Shown: positions 1 to 6,604, numbered from the stretch's first letter. The stretch is 24,992 bases of DNA from an uncultured Thomasclavelia sp. (GCA_910588165.1 CAJUOR010000015.1:1-24992); one strand, 5' to 3'. The notes: generated from the sequence alone by a model not told the origin. Made by a program: numbers and translations.

Positions 1-1
1 C

Positions 2-211
2 GGGGAACAGCCGGGAGAAGCTGTGACCGCCGCTATGTTCCAAGCCATGCGGGACGCACTGGCGGAACAGAAACAAAAACCACTTTCCATTGACGATGTA
101 ACGGCGATGATAGCTGGACAGATCGGACAGCTTACACCGATGGATAAAGAAACTGTTGAAATGTTCCAGCAGTTTGCGAAGAAGATGATTGAGCAGGCAG
201 GAACAAAGTGA
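2..211 (+). CDS. C-terminal part of an unidentified element protein
   Basis: The reading frame is already open at the left edge (codons from base 2 read GEQPGEAV) and ends with a TGA immediately followed by TAA. An in-frame GTG at 23 has no ribosome site, so this is most likely the tail of a longer protein. The visible part is about 69 residues, mostly helical and rich in Gln, Met, Ala and Glu, with no transmembrane segment and no motif I recognise. It sits 28 bases upstream of the kinase gene on the same strand and may be co-transcribed with it. Its place in the element suggests a transfer or mobilisation protein, but that is a guess. Confidence 0.5.
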   Translation, partial: GEQPGEAVTAAMFQAMRDALAEQKQKPLSIDDVTAMIAGQIGQLTPMDKETVEMFQQFAKKMIEQAGTK

Positions 212-239
212 TAAATTTGAATTGTGAGGGAAAATACAG

Positions 240-785
240 ATGAATCAAGGAAGAATTATTGTGATTACAGGCTCACCGGGGACAGGAAAAACAACAACTG
301 CGTCAATTGTCGCAAAGGAATCAGATATGGATAAATCAGTGCATATGCACACCGATGACTTTTTTCATTACTTAAGCAAAGGCGCAATACCACCACATTT
401 GCCAGAATCCAACGAGCAAAATCTGGTTGTCATTGAAGCCTTTTTAGAAGCTGCAAAGCGATATGCTCGTGGCGGATATGATGTAATTGTAGATGGGATT
501 GTCGGGCCATGGTTTTTGGAGCCATGGAAAGCTCTTGCCCAAGAAGATTACGAGGTACACTATATTGTATTAAGAGCGAGTAAAAAAGAAACTATGAAGC
601 GAGCTGTGGAACGCTCAAAATTAGATAGAAAAACAAATATTGAATTAGTGGAAACAATGTGGGAGCAATTTTCCGGTTTGGGAGTATATGAATCAAATGT
701 CATAGACACAACTACATTCACAATTAAAGATACGGTTTCCGCAATAAAAGAAAGAGTTGCATGTGGGACGTCTTTACTATCTTAG
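240..785 (+). CDS. Small P-loop kinase (zeta toxin/CPT-like NTPase)
   Basis: This 181-residue cytoplasmic protein has a textbook Walker A motif, GSPGTGKTT, at residues 11-19. A second acidic strand, VIVDGIVG near residue 82, resembles the Walker B/substrate region of small-molecule kinases. Its size and layout match the P-loop kinase superfamily containing shikimate kinase, chloramphenicol phosphotransferase and zeta toxins. The ATG at 240 is preceded by GAGGG about 10 bases upstream. It lies 175 bases before the ANT(6) gene on the same strand. A zeta-type toxin would normally have a small antitoxin gene just upstream; the upstream tail does not look like one. The substrate is unknown; antibiotic phosphorylation is possible from the neighbourhood alone. 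Confidence 0.7.
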   Translation: MNQGRIIVITGSPGTGKTTTASIVAKESDMDKSVHMHTDDFFHYLSKGAIPPHLPESNEQNLVVIEAFLEAAKRYARGGYDVIVDGIVGPWFLEPWKALAQEDYEVHYIVLRASKKETMKRAVERSKLDRKTNIELVETMWEQFSGLGVYESNVIDTTTFTIKDTVSAIKERVACGTSLLS

Positions 786-827
786 ACATTCCCATTTGTC
801 AGGAAGATAGCAAAGCCAGCCGAGCCA

Positions 828-872
828 GTCAACGGTCAAGATGAACGGCGCATTTCATGCGCCGCCGTTGAC
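828..872 (+). repeat. Large stem-loop between kinase and ANT(6) genes
   Basis: Outer arms GTCAACGG (828-835) and CCGTTGAC (865-872) pair perfectly. Inside, GGCGCAT (847-853) and ATGCGCC (857-863) pair around a TTC loop. No T-run follows, so it is a poor intrinsic terminator. It could be a processing or regulatory structure in the leader of the resistance gene. Confidence 0.7.
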
Positions 873-875
873 AGT

Positions 876-928
876 CCCGCCCGTCTTTGCTAAAGGGTAA
901 TCAAGGCGGGAAAGCCCTAAAATGGCTT
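876..928 (+). repeat. Two further stem-loops in the ANT(6) leader
   Basis: CCCGCC (876-881) pairs with GGCGGG (905-910), enclosing a small CTTT/AAAG stem (885-888 with 892-895). AAGCC (912-916) then pairs with GGCTT (924-928). The last stem ends about 20 bases before the ribosome site of the resistance gene. Together with the 828-872 structure this makes three consecutive hairpins in the leader. Confidence 0.55.
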
Positions 929-960
929 CACACCTATTTCAATAATTGGAGGAGATAAAA

Positions 961-1827
961 ATGAGATCAGAAAAGGAAGTTTATGATATTGTTTTGAATT
1001 TTGCAAAAACAGACAAACGCATTCGCATGGTTACTTTGGAAGGATCTAGAACAAATACAAATATTCCGCCTGATGATTTTCAGGATTTTGATATTACTTT
1101 TTTTGTTACGGATATGGACAGCTTCACAAGTGATGATAAATGGCTAGATATATTTGGTGAAAGGTTGATTCTGCAAAAGCCGGAAGATATGGAATTATTT
1201 CCAGCTGTAGAAAAGGGATTTTCATATTTAATGCTGTTTACTGATGATGTTAAGATAGATTTAACTTTGCTGCCGCTGGAACTGATAGACGAGTATTTTA
1301 CATGGGATAAACTGGTAAAGTTACTGTTGGATAAAGACAACCGTATCGTAAAGCCGCCAATACCAACGGATATAGACTACCACTTGCAGAAGCCTACTCA
1401 AAGAATGTTTGACGATTGCTGTAATGAATTTTGGAATACTACAACATATGTAGTAAAGGGCTTATGCCGCAAAGAAATTCTTTTTGCTATTGACCATATG
1501 AATGATATAGTACGAAAAGAATTGCTTCGCATGATTTCCTGGCTGATTGGTATCAAACAGGGATTTCATTTCAGTTTGGGAAAAAACTATAAATTTATGA
1601 AGCAATATGTCCCAGAGGAATTGTGGGAACGACTTATGTCCACTTATAATATGGATTCCTATCCCCATATGTGGGAATCCTTTGAACAATGTATGGCATT
1701 GTTCCGGGAGGTTTCGTCAGAAGTGGCATGCCAGTTGGATTACCAGTATCCACTATATGATGAAAAAATCAGTAATTATGTGATTCGGCAAAAGAAAAAA
1801 TATGGCATTGAAGATGATAACAAATAA
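961..1827 (+). CDS. ant(6): Aminoglycoside 6-adenylyltransferase, ANT(6) family (Ib-like)
   Basis: This 288-residue cytoplasmic enzyme transfers AMP from ATP to the 6-hydroxyl of streptomycin and so gives streptomycin resistance. The nucleotidyltransferase signature is intact: LEGSRTNTN followed by DFQDFDITFFV with the metal-binding aspartates (about residues 23-46). Further family blocks are present: QKPEDMELFP, KIDLTLLP, FDDCCNEFW, KGLCRKEILFAIDH and GKNYKF. From memory, the C-terminal ISNYVIRQKKKY and the overall length look closer to ANT(6)-Ib than to the longer ANT(6)-Ia (aadE). The ATG at 961 is chosen because GGAGGAGA lies 5-12 bases upstream; an in-frame TTG at 946 lies before that ribosome site. 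No truncation or frameshift is seen, so the gene should be functional. Confidence 0.93.
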   Translation: MRSEKEVYDIVLNFAKTDKRIRMVTLEGSRTNTNIPPDDFQDFDITFFVTDMDSFTSDDKWLDIFGERLILQKPEDMELFPAVEKGFSYLMLFTDDVKIDLTLLPLELIDEYFTWDKLVKLLLDKDNRIVKPPIPTDIDYHLQKPTQRMFDDCCNEFWNTTTYVVKGLCRKEILFAIDHMNDIVRKELLRMISWLIGIKQGFHFSLGKNYKFMKQYVPEELWERLMSTYNMDSYPHMWESFEQCMALFREVSSEVACQLDYQYPLYDEKISNYVIRQKKKYGIEDDNK

Positions 1828-1964
1828 AATTTTTTCAATCGAAAAAATTTATTTTGATTATTCAATTTTGAAAAACTGAATACCTCAAAATCAGAAAGAG
1901 AGCGGCCAAGCACTTTGAGGGATTGGCCGCCTTGTCCACCCATCCAGCGGGACAGCGGGCGGAG

Positions 1965-2003
1965 GTCAAGGCCGGGTGTAAACCCGTTCATTTCAGCCTT
2001 GAC
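1965..2003. repeat. Stem-loop resembling the one before ANT(6)
   Basis: Outer arms GTCAAGGC (1965-1972) and GCCTTGAC (1996-2003) enclose an inner CGGGT (1973-1977)/ACCCG (1982-1986) stem. Its layout resembles the 828-872 structure: a GTCAA-start outer arm, an inner GC stem, and a CATTTCA stretch in both. Confidence 0.6.
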
Positions 2004-2277
2004 GGTTGCCCGTTGTCCTGCTACTTTTCCGGGAGTGTGGCCACAACTTCGGGACACTTTGTCCACAAGTTGGAGCGTAGGACGAGGAACTGGGGCTTTC
2101 ATATACGCCCTGTCTGCTGATGAGTCCAGACCTGCGCTTGCGGCTCCACGCCACGCAAGCACAGCCCTGTTTTCCTGCCGCTTCAAATGCCCTTGCCCTC
2201 CCCGGCGGCAACGGCATTTTCACGGCAACGCCGACAGAGCGTATAACACACTACACTTTGCTTCGCAAAGTCGTGTG

Positions 2278-2303
2278 CCAAATGGGGGCGTTGCCCCCTT
2301 TGG
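2278..2303. repeat. Inverted repeat with GTT loop
   Basis: CCAAATGGGGGC (2278-2289) pairs with GCCCCCTTTGG (2293-2303) with one bulged T. It sits directly before the longer 2312-2365 hairpin. Without a T-run it is not a standard terminator. Confidence 0.6.
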
Positions 2304-2311
2304 AAACCCCC

Positions 2312-2365
2312 ACAAGAAAAGGCGGTACGCTACCCCTCCACGGGGCGCATACCGCCTTTTCTTGT
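2312..2365. terminator. Long near-perfect hairpin, possible bidirectional terminator
   Basis: The 19-base arms 2312-2330 and 2347-2365 pair at all but one position, which is a G-T type mismatch, and CCCC/GGGG pair inside. The arms contain GAAAAGGCGGTA and its complement, so a short T-run (CCTTTTCTTG) occurs at the base of the stem on either strand. It may insulate the element from neighbouring transcription. A structural role in transfer is also possible. Confidence 0.5.
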
Positions 2366-2425
2366 TATCCAGCCCTCCGGCTGTATCGGTTGAGCAAAAG
2401 TCCGCGTGGGATTGATGTGGTATCT

Positions 2426-2551
2426 TTAACTTTGGGAAACTCCTGATTCCCATTTTGAAATTGTTTGTCTAACAACATTTAATTTAACACTTAATTCTTC
2501 TTGTGAAAGTCCTTTGTTCTTTCTTAGTGTTTTTAAATTATCTTTTAACAT
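2426..2551 (-). pseudogene. XRE-type HTH repressor, truncated at the element junction
   Basis: The 41 codons start MLKDNLKTLRKNKGLSQEEL and continue through VRQTISKWESG before ending VSQS-stop. This is the start of an XRE/Cro-CI DNA-binding domain: helix 1, the GLSQEEL turn and the recognition helix up to KWE. Family members normally continue with a further 30 or more residues (often S-PD), which are missing. AGGAGG lies 9 bases before the ATG at 2551, and a promoter lies upstream, so expression signals are intact. The frame breaks off where GC-rich element sequence begins, which suggests that insertion split the gene. If so, the 3' half should lie beyond the other end of the element. A naturally short protein is less likely. 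Confidence 0.7.
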
Positions 2552-2583
2552 ATTACATTTCCTCCTTTCATCAAGTTAAGTGT

Positions 2584-2611
2584 ATTATGAACGTTTCGTT
2601 GCTACAAGCAA
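2584..2611 (-). promoter_or_regulatory. Promoter with small palindrome for the XRE gene
   Basis: On the minus strand, -35 TTGCTT (2606-2611) and -10 CATAAT (2584-2589) are 16 bases apart. Inside the spacer and abutting the -10 is the palindrome AACG-AAA-CGTT (2590-2600), a plausible operator for self-repression. No binding site is known to me for this protein, so the operator role is inferred. Confidence 0.45.
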
Positions 2612-2635
2612 TGCATTTCAACATTCAATAAATTA

Positions 2636-2812
2636 CTATTTATCGTTTTCTTGAATAATGACTTCTAGGTCCATTATTACCATTGAGTCGCAATCCCAAC
2701 TCATATTTGTTCCCTTGCACTGTATTAGTTGCCCTGGAATATAAGTATATTTAGTATTTTTATTCCTTATCGTTGATTCTAGCTTATCTTTAAAATCGTT
2801 TGAAATTTTCAT
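2636..2812 (-). CDS. Small hypothetical protein, 58 residues
   Basis: I do not recognise this protein. It begins MKISNDFKDKLESTIRNKN and ends in an acidic stretch, with the segment YTYIPGQLIQCKGTNMSWDC in between. It has two cysteines (CKG and WDC) and no membrane segment. AGGAGG at 2823-2828 lies 10 bases before the ATG at 2812 and only 1 base before the in-frame ATG at 2821, so 2812 is preferred. It is divorced from the tmRNA by a hairpin and lies upstream of the broken repressor gene on the same strand. The SD is strong, so translation is likely, but there is no support beyond that. Confidence 0.5.
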   Translation of the reverse strand: MKISNDFKDKLESTIRNKNTKYTYIPGQLIQCKGTNMSWDCDSMVIMDLEVIIQENDK

Positions 2813-2842
2813 TTTTTTCATTCCTCCTCTAATATATAGCAA

Positions 2843-2870
2843 AACCTCATTGGCTCTCACCAATGAGGTT
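2843..2870 (-). terminator. Likely tmRNA terminator
   Basis: AACCTCATTGG (2843-2853) pairs perfectly with CCAATGAGGTT (2860-2870) around a 6-base loop. On the minus strand the stem is followed by TTTTGC, a short T-run. It lies about 55 bases past the 3' end of tmRNA, which suits trimming of a precursor. An extended -10 (TGCTATAT) for the 58-residue gene follows directly. Confidence 0.65.
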
Positions 2871-2923
2871 ATTTATGTAAACGAACATTCCCTTATTTCT
2901 CAAGGAGTTCGAGTCAATTCTTA

Positions 2924-3275
2924 TGGTGGAGGCGAGGGGAATCGAACCCCTGTCCAAAAACCATCTCCCTAAAGCATCTACAGTTTAGCTCATTGAATCA
3001 TTTAACTCTGCTACAATCAACGAGCGCTTTTCCACAGAGCGATTCTGTTAGTTTTCATCACACGACCCCAGACTTGCCGTATGCCTATCCCATGTGTATG
3101 ACGTTCTCTCTAAAACCATAGGAGCATTTCAGGAGAACGTTTGCCAAAGTCTACGTCGACTTAATTAGGCAAAAGCGTAATTTGTTCTGTTTCCAGTTAT
3201 TTTTTTGTGTACTTAACGCGTACCTTCGACTGCAGCTAAAGTCAGATCAATCCCTGTCGAATCCAAGACGCCCCC
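2924..3275 (-). ncRNA. ssrA: Transfer-messenger RNA (tmRNA)
   Basis: tmRNA rescues ribosomes stalled on broken mRNAs together with SmpB and tags the unfinished protein for proteolysis. The 5' end GGGGGCG pairs with CGCCTCC near the 3' end (7 pairs including one G-U), followed by A and an encoded CCA at 2924-2926. The 3' end has the TpsiC-arm sequence GGTTCGATTCC, and the 5' end has the GGATTCGACAGGGATTG block. The tag frame reads GGA AAC AGA ACA AAT TAC GCT TTT GCC TAA at 3194-3165, giving GNRTNYAFA. Length is about 352 bases, as usual for one-piece tmRNA. It sits 43 bases after smpB. The ends of the tag are inferred from the UAACU-GGA context, comparable to UAGUC-GCA in E. coli. Confidence 0.95.
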
Positions 3276-3280
3276 AAATA

Positions 3281-3304
3281 ACAGAAGTTACCTTCTGTAT
3301 TATA
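3281..3304 (-). promoter_or_regulatory. tmRNA promoter and 5' leader hairpin
   Basis: TATAAT (3299-3304) is preceded by TGC, making an extended -10. No good -35 stands at 17 bases (TGTATT is nearest). The leader then forms a perfect ACAGAAG/CTTCTGT stem (3281-3287 with 3292-3298) just before the mature 5' end, a possible processing signal. The promoter lies between the smpB stop and the mature tmRNA start. Confidence 0.65.
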
Positions 3305-3318
3305 GCACAAAAAGATAA

Positions 3319-3777
3319 TCAATACATATCTTTTAGTGCTTTTTCAATATCTCTTTTTGCATCTTTAGCTTTTAAATCCTGGCGTTTATCATAGAGCTTC
3401 TTCCCTTTAGCAACTCCAACTTCAATTTTCAGTTTACTGCCGTTACCAAAGTATAGTTTAGTCGGTACTAAAGTCATACCGGCTTCTTGAATTTCCTTTT
3501 GCAACTTAACGATTTCTTTTCGATGCAACAAAAGTTTTCTAGTCCGCAAAGGATCATGATTGAAAATATTACCTTGTTCATAAGGGGCAATATGCATTCC
3601 TTCCACATAAGCCTCGCCATCTTTGATACGAATATAACTATCGCGCAAGTTAGCACTCCCCTTACGAATAGACTTAATCTCTGTTCCTTTTAATTCAATG
3701 CCGGCCTCATAAGTATCTTCAATAAAATAGTCATGATAGGCTTTTTTATTTTGTGCAACAACTTTCACCCTCATCAC
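3319..3777 (-). CDS. smpB: SsrA-binding protein SmpB
   Basis: SmpB binds the tRNA-like part of tmRNA and brings it to stalled ribosomes. The protein is about 150 residues, the usual family length. Hallmarks are NKKAYHDYFIEDTYEAGIELKGTEIKSIR at the N-terminus, the RDSYIRIKDGEAY strand, MHIAPYEQGN, the P-x-KLYF segment, and a basic C-terminal tail (KGKKLYDKRQDLK) that enters the mRNA channel. The start is uncertain: GTG at 3777 (4-base overlap with the rnr stop), ATG at 3774 (TGATG overlap), or GTG at 3768, for which AGAGG is best spaced. Translation is coupled to rnr. It forms one functional group with ssrA, immediately downstream. Confidence 0.96.
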   Translation of the reverse strand: MMRVKVVAQNKKAYHDYFIEDTYEAGIELKGTEIKSIRKGSANLRDSYIRIKDGEAYVEGMHIAPYEQGNIFNHDPLRTRKLLLHRKEIVKLQKEIQEAGMTLVPTKLYFGNGSKLKIEVGVAKGKKLYDKRQDLKAKDAKRDIEKALKDMY

Positions 3778-6014
3778 CTCTTTTTGCTTTGTCTAAACTT
3801 ATTGCGATTTTGACTTCTACGTTGACCTTTCGGTTTATTGTTCTTTCTATCCTTATTATAATACTTATCAAAAGGATTATCATGTCTATTTTGAACTTTT
3901 TTTACTTTGGGTTTAGAACTTGAAACAACACCAAAATCAATCGTTCCCTCAACTTTATTCACGTTAATAACTTTAATCTTGACAGGCTCTAATAAGCCAT
4001 AGCTTTGATTTCCTCGTTCACCGATCAAACGATTCTTAAACTCATCAAAATGATAATAATCATCTTTTAGCTCACTTATATGGACTAAACCTTCAACCGT
4101 ATTCTCTAATTCCACAAAGAAACCAAAATGTGTTACTGACGAAATAATGCCTTCAAAGGTTTCTCCGATATGATTAGCCATATACTCCGCTTTCTTCATA
4201 TCATCTACATCTCTTTCCAAGTCGACCGCAATCATCTCGGCATTAGATGAACTTTCCGCTAAAACAGGAACTTTCTGCTCATATTTATCCACAATATCAG
4301 CTGATGTTTTCCCTTCAAACAAAAACAAGTGAAGTAAACGATGCCCTAATAAATCAGGGTAACGGCGAATCGGTGATGTAAAATGGGTGTAGTATTCATC
4401 TGCCAAACCAAAGTGTCCTAAACATTCATGACTATATTTAGCCTTTTGCATACATCTTAAAGTCATGGTTGAAACTAAGGAATGCTCCGGTGTATCTTCA
4501 CTTTGAGCTAAAAGACTAGCTAAAGCATTTGGGTGAATATCGACTAACGAACCATGCAAATGATAACCCAAAGGTCCAAGTGTTGTCATCAATTTCTGTA
4601 ATTTTTTCAATAACGGCTTTTCATGAACACGATAAATATAAGGCAACTCTAACCATCTCATATGCTCAGCAACAGTTTCATTTGCCACTAGCATCATTTC
4701 TTCAATCAATTTTTCAGCCTCACCTCGTTGTCTTAGAACAATATCGGCAACTTTACCTTTTTCATCTAAAACAATTTTAGCTTCTCTGGCATCAAAATCA
4801 ATAGCTCCCCTAGCATCTCTTTTCTTTCTTAAAATATGAGCCAACTCATTGGCTGTATCCAAAAAATCAATGAAAGGCGCATAACTTTGAGGAAACTTTC
4901 CACGACTTAAAACTTGATTAGCTTCACGATATGTCATACGATGTTTAGAATTGATGACACTAGGGACAATCTCATGATTAACCACATTCCCTTTTGCATC
5001 TATTTCCATTAAACAAGAAACAGTCAAACGGTCTACAAGCGGATTTAATGAACAAATCCCATTAGACAGCTTATGAGGCAACATCGGAATCACTCGGTCA
5101 ACTAAATAAATCGAAGTCCCCCTTGCCACAGCTTCTCTATCCAAAGCCGTTCCTTCTTGAACATAATGCGAAACATCCGCAATATGAACACCTAAATGAT
5201 AATGTCCTTTCTCATCTTTGCGAATCGAAATCGCATCATCTAAATCCTTGGCATCATCACCATCTATTGTTGCAATCTGCCAATTTCTAAAATCACGTCG
5301 CCCCACTAACTCATGTTCTAAGATAACATCAGGCATATCTTCAATTTCCTGATAGACGTTCTGATTAAATTCTACATCGACATCATAGCGTTCGATTAAA
5401 GATAAAATATCTACCCCGGGATCATTTTTATGCCCGATAATCTTAGCAACAACCCCTTTTACTCTAGGTTGATAATCTGTAATATCAACGACAACCTTAT
5501 GTCCTGGCATAGCGCCTAACGTATGATTTTCATCTATATCAATTCTTTTAGGATATTTTGCATCATCACTGGAAACGTACAGTTTCTTACCTTGACGGCA
5601 AAATAAACCAACAGCTCTTTTCATGCCTCTTTCCACAATCTTGACAATTTCACCTTCCGAATTATCCCCGGAAGATTCCGAAATAATTTTAACCATTACA
5701 ATATCATCATGATATGCACCGTTCGTATGATCTTGACTGACATAAACCTCTTCATCATTTTCCAATAACTTAACAAAAGCAAAGCCTTTTTTATGCATTG
5801 CCACTTGCCCTTTAAAAACTGACAAATGACTTGGTAGATGATATTTATTTGTGGAAGAACGCATAATTTGTTGCTCCTCTTCCAATGCCACTAAAATCTT
5901 CATAAACGCAATACTGTTTTCTTGGTGAAAGTGTTTTTGTAACCCGGCTAAATCCAGCGGAGTATAATCTGATTGACCTAATAAAGTCAATATCTCTTTT
6001 TTCAAGTCTTCCAT
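3774..6014 (-). CDS. rnr: Ribonuclease R
   Basis: This 746-residue 3'-to-5' exoribonuclease degrades structured RNA and, with SmpB-tmRNA, the faulty mRNAs of stalled ribosomes. Domain order is the family standard: an N-terminal winged-helix segment (about 1-60), cold-shock OB folds (about 65-190), the RNB catalytic domain (about 240-565) with the metal-binding DGDDAKDLDDAIS at 251-263, then an S1 domain (ETFEGIISSVTHFGFFVELENTVEGLVHISEL, about 625-700) and a lysine/arginine/asparagine-rich tail. AAGGAG lies before the ATG at 6014. It is downstream of secG and overlaps smpB, the arrangement seen in Bacillus. A terminator-like hairpin between secG and rnr may reduce read-through. Confidence 0.96.
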   Translation of the reverse strand: MEDLKKEILTLLGQSDYTPLDLAGLQKHFHQENSIAFMKILVALEEEQQIMRSSTNKYHLPSHLSVFKGQVAMHKKGFAFVKLLENDEEVYVSQDHTNGAYHDDIVMVKIISESSGDNSEGEIVKIVERGMKRAVGLFCRQGKKLYVSSDDAKYPKRIDIDENHTLGAMPGHKVVVDITDYQPRVKGVVAKIIGHKNDPGVDILSLIERYDVDVEFNQNVYQEIEDMPDVILEHELVGRRDFRNWQIATIDGDDAKDLDDAISIRKDEKGHYHLGVHIADVSHYVQEGTALDREAVARGTSIYLVDRVIPMLPHKLSNGICSLNPLVDRLTVSCLMEIDAKGNVVNHEIVPSVINSKHRMTYREANQVLSRGKFPQSYAPFIDFLDTANELAHILRKKRDARGAIDFDAREAKIVLDEKGKVADIVLRQRGEAEKLIEEMMLVANETVAEHMRWLELPYIYRVHEKPLLKKLQKLMTTLGPLGYHLHGSLVDIHPNALASLLAQSEDTPEHSLVSTMTLRCMQKAKYSHECLGHFGLADEYYTHFTSPIRRYPDLLGHRLLHLFLFEGKTSADIVDKYEQKVPVLAESSSNAEMIAVDLERDVDDMKKAEYMANHIGETFEGIISSVTHFGFFVELENTVEGLVHISELKDDYYHFDEFKNRLIGERGNQSYGLLEPVKIKVINVNKVEGTIDFGVVSSSKPKVKKVQNRHDNPFDKYYNKDRKNNKPKGQRRSQNRNKFRQSKKR

Positions 6015-6048
6015 TTTCTCACTCTCCTTTATCTTAACACAAAATAAA

Positions 6049-6071
6049 AATAGGGCTTACTTAGCCCTATT
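6049..6071 (-). terminator. Hairpin between secG and rnr
   Basis: AATAGGGCT (6049-6057) pairs perfectly with AGCCCTATT (6063-6071) around a 5-base loop. On the minus strand it is followed by TTTTATTTTG. It should terminate or attenuate transcription leaving secG; no clear separate promoter for rnr is seen, so partial read-through is likely. Confidence 0.7.
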
Positions 6072-6074
6072 GAA

Positions 6075-6293
6075 TTATCCGATTCTTATCATCAAAGCCA
6101 AAACAAAGAAAGCAATCGCTAACCCCATCGTAATTCTTGAAAGAATTACCTCAGGTCCTCTTTCTTTAGTTTGATTAAATAATGAAGAGTTTTGTCCTGT
6201 CAAGGCACTTACTAACCCTTCTGACTTCCCGCTTTGTAACAAGGATAAAACAATAATAGCTAAACATACAATAACCATTAAAATGTCCAACAT
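6075..6293 (-). CDS. secG: Preprotein translocase subunit SecG
   Basis: SecG is the small helper subunit of the SecYEG membrane channel. The 72-residue protein has two membrane segments (about 2-19 and 52-70). They are joined by a loop carrying the family pattern LLQSGKSEGLVSALTGQ, followed by an LSRIT-type lead into helix two. AAGGAGG lies 10 bases before the ATG at 6293, and a good promoter is found upstream. Gene order secG-rnr-smpB-ssrA matches Bacillus and many other Bacillota, which supports the call. Confidence 0.93.
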   Translation of the reverse strand: MLDILMVIVCLAIIVLSLLQSGKSEGLVSALTGQNSSLFNQTKERGPEVILSRITMGLAIAFFVLALMIRIG

Positions 6294-6355
6294 CTTTTGT
6301 AAACCTCCTTCTTATAGTAACCGCTTTTTGCGTTATCATTCATTTATGCGTAGCT

Positions 6356-6384
6356 ATCATATCATATTTTTTTGAAATATTCAA
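6356..6384 (-). promoter_or_regulatory. Sigma-A-type promoter for secG
   Basis: On the minus strand, -35 TTGAAT (6379-6384) and -10 TATGAT (6356-6361) are separated by 17 bases. The leader to the secG start is about 55 bases. Confidence 0.75.
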
Positions 6385-6560
6385 ATAAAACTTTAATTTT
6401 TGATATTACCTTACTATTTTTCTAATCAATATCCATTATAATACCACGCATCTTGATTACTTTTATTCTAATCTATGATGACCTTACATTCAATATTTAC
6501 CATCATCAATATCAATTTCCACGATAGCCCATCACAAAAGTTTCAATTTATCAAATTGAT

Positions 6561-6593
6561 AAAAAAGGTTCTGCTTTATGAAAAGCAAGAACC
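6561..6593 (-). terminator. Intrinsic terminator after the TagO-fusion gene
   Basis: On the minus strand GGTTCTTGCTT (6583-6593) pairs with AAGCAGAACC (6567-6576) with one bulge and is followed by six T (6561-6566). It lies just past the stop at 6605. Confidence 0.85.
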
Positions 6594-6604
6594 ATTATCA
6601 TTTA

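Larger units (their letters stand above)
1828..2425. other. Gene-free, GC-rich, hairpin-dense end of the element
   Basis: No convincing gene is present; open frames here lack ribosome sites and family motifs. The first 70 bases are AT-rich. After that the sequence is GC-rich with successive inverted repeats: GCGGCCAA 1902-1909 with TTGGCCGC 1923-1930; GTCAAGGC 1965-1972 with GCCTTGAC 1996-2003; CAACTT-GGACA 2044-2056 with TGTCC-AAGTTG 2060-2072; GCTTGCG 2136-2142 with CGCAAGC 2154-2160; ACTTTGC 2255-2261 with GCAAAGT 2265-2271; an arm pair at 2278-2303; and a long pair at 2312-2365. Such a stretch could hold a transfer origin, a single-strand origin or structured RNA; which one cannot be told. 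Confidence 0.6.
1..2428. mobile_element. End of an integrative/conjugative-type element (partial)
   Basis: This block differs from the rest of the window. Its gene-free parts (around 830-910 and 1900-2370) are visibly GC-rich and full of inverted repeats, while the chromosome to the right is AT-rich. It carries an aminoglycoside resistance gene, a cargo typical of Tn1549/Tn916-like elements of gut Firmicutes. Its right limit is put near 2428-2440 because a helix-turn-helix gene read from the right breaks off there. No integrase, relaxase or terminal repeat is visible in the window, so the element type is not determined and the left part lies outside. It is inferred, not proven, that the whole block is one element. 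Confidence 0.55.
6294..6604. other. Intergenic region upstream of secG
   Basis: These 311 AT-rich bases hold the secG promoter (6356-6384) and the terminator of the gene ending at 6605 (6561-6593). The middle, about 6390-6560, shows nothing I can interpret. Confidence 0.6.

Noticed and set aside
828..928. A CRISPR or tRNA-like element
   Set aside because: The stems are unlike each other in sequence and length, there is no repeat-spacer rhythm, and no tRNA cloverleaf or T-arm motif is present.
1915..2446. Several overlapping frames of 65-166 codons in the GC-rich end of the element, on both strands
   Set aside because: They lack ribosome sites, cross the strong inverted repeats, and translate to Arg/Pro/Ser-rich text typical of non-coding GC-rich DNA.
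3182..3394. A plus-strand frame of 70 codons
   Set aside because: It overlaps the tmRNA gene and the end of smpB on the opposite strand and has no start signal.
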